From NCBI GenBank assembly GCA_021776115.1, contig JAJFGN010000008.1, forward strand, positions 1 through 53,136: a DNA stretch of 53,136 nt. The letters run 5' to 3'. Below the pieces are notes generated by a model. That model saw nothing but the letters and a program-made list of their open reading frames with translations, had not been told where the DNA came from and ran no database searches. Shown one piece after another: positions 53,025-53,136 of the stretch. The position numbers and the translations under genes are program-made. The stretch comes from Kiloniellaceae bacterium (GTDB lineage Bacteria; Pseudomonadota; Alphaproteobacteria; Kiloniellales; J153). Every line of letters begins with the position of its first letter. The stretch's first letter is position 1.

Positions 53025-53136
53025 TCAAGAGCGAAGACTGACCCACAATCGGTCTTCTTTGAGCAGTGTGTTGGCGAGGACGACGAGCTTTCGCATGACG
53101 GCGGTGAGGGCGACCTTGGCTTTTTTGCCGCTGTCA
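53025..53136 (-). mobile_element. IS110-family transposase, C-terminal end, cut by the window
   Basis: The minus strand encodes 36 residues up to a TGA (53025-53027): GKKAKVALTAVMRKLVVLAN followed by TLLKEDRLW. This is the conserved C-terminal ending of IS110/IS116/IS902 transposases (a basic patch, then ALTAxMRKLLxxxNxxL). The gene continues beyond the right edge, so I cannot tell if it is intact. Its 3' end lies 22 bases after the REP-like hairpin. Confidence 0.8.

Noticed and set aside
1-53136. CRISPR arrays, tRNA or rRNA genes
   Set aside because: No regularly spaced repeat array and no cloverleaf or rRNA-like stretch was seen while reading both strands; a dedicated scan (tRNAscan-SE, CRISPR finder) was not possible.

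Overview
The window is GC-rich alphaproteobacterial chromosome, most likely from a Rhodospirillales/Kiloniellales-type lineage. The evidence is gene content and order: an rne-amiC-mrcA block, aroQ-accB-accC-aat, an NDUFA12-like complex I subunit next to mlaD and a DUF2155 gene, glnE, B12-dependent nrdJ, the oxygen-independent ubiquinone genes ubiTUV, and an RNase E with a long acidic insertion in its S1 domain. This is an inference from gene families; no 16S rRNA or tRNA gene is present to fix the taxonomy.

Layout, left to right. 0-9.2 kb: tyrS, a convergent YhdP/AsmA-like envelope gene, glnE, and a membrane class III nucleotide cyclase. 9.2-13.3 kb: an accessory patch with two copies of a ~210 bp palindrome-rich repeat, an IS21-like terminal remnant between two 5'-truncated genes (cupin and glutathione transferase), two PilZ genes, an AT-rich intergenic region, a DUF455 ferritin-like gene and a MmcQ/YjbR gene. 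13.3-14.4 kb: prfB with an intact programmed +1 frameshift. 14.4-27.4 kb: a mixed block lying between prfB and mrcA, which are neighbours in many relatives: an RND efflux pair flanked by imperfect 51 bp repeats, a maleate-isomerase-like gene plus M24 peptidase, a TauE/SafE permease, a small XRE regulator, DUF2207/lemA, and ubiT-ubiU-ubiV behind a perfect FNR-type box. 27.4-34.5 kb: mrcA, amiC and the divergent rne with a long leader. 34.5-39.7 kb: aminotransferase, gamma-glutamyltransferase-like lipoprotein, M48-TPR protease and a DsbA-like protein. 39.8-45.8 kb: aroQ-accB-accC-aat facing crcB, an orphan gene, DUF2155, mlaD and NDUFA12. 45.8-49 kb: CBS protein, a tiny ORF-cupin-racemase chain joined by ATGA overlaps, and DUF6352. 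49-53 kb: nrdJ, a REP-like double hairpin and the 3' end of an IS110-family transposase running off the edge.

Functionally the window is mainly housekeeping: translation (tyrS, prfB, aat), RNA decay (rne), cell wall (mrcA, amiC), fatty-acid and aromatic biosynthesis (accBC, aroQ), nitrogen control (glnE), envelope lipid and protein quality (YhdP-like, mlaD, M48, DsbA-like), and dNTP and quinone synthesis able to work without oxygen (nrdJ, ubiTUV). No CRISPR array, tRNA, prophage or recognisable defence island was seen. The most notable items are the FNR-type ubiTUV promoter whose geometry predicts a leaderless mRNA, the compound palindromic repeat between convergent genes, the IS21-like scar that truncates two genes, the repeats bounding the efflux operon, and an orphan protein ending in a peptide like the FliM/CheZ CheY-binding motif. 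All assignments come from reading the sequence; no database search was possible.
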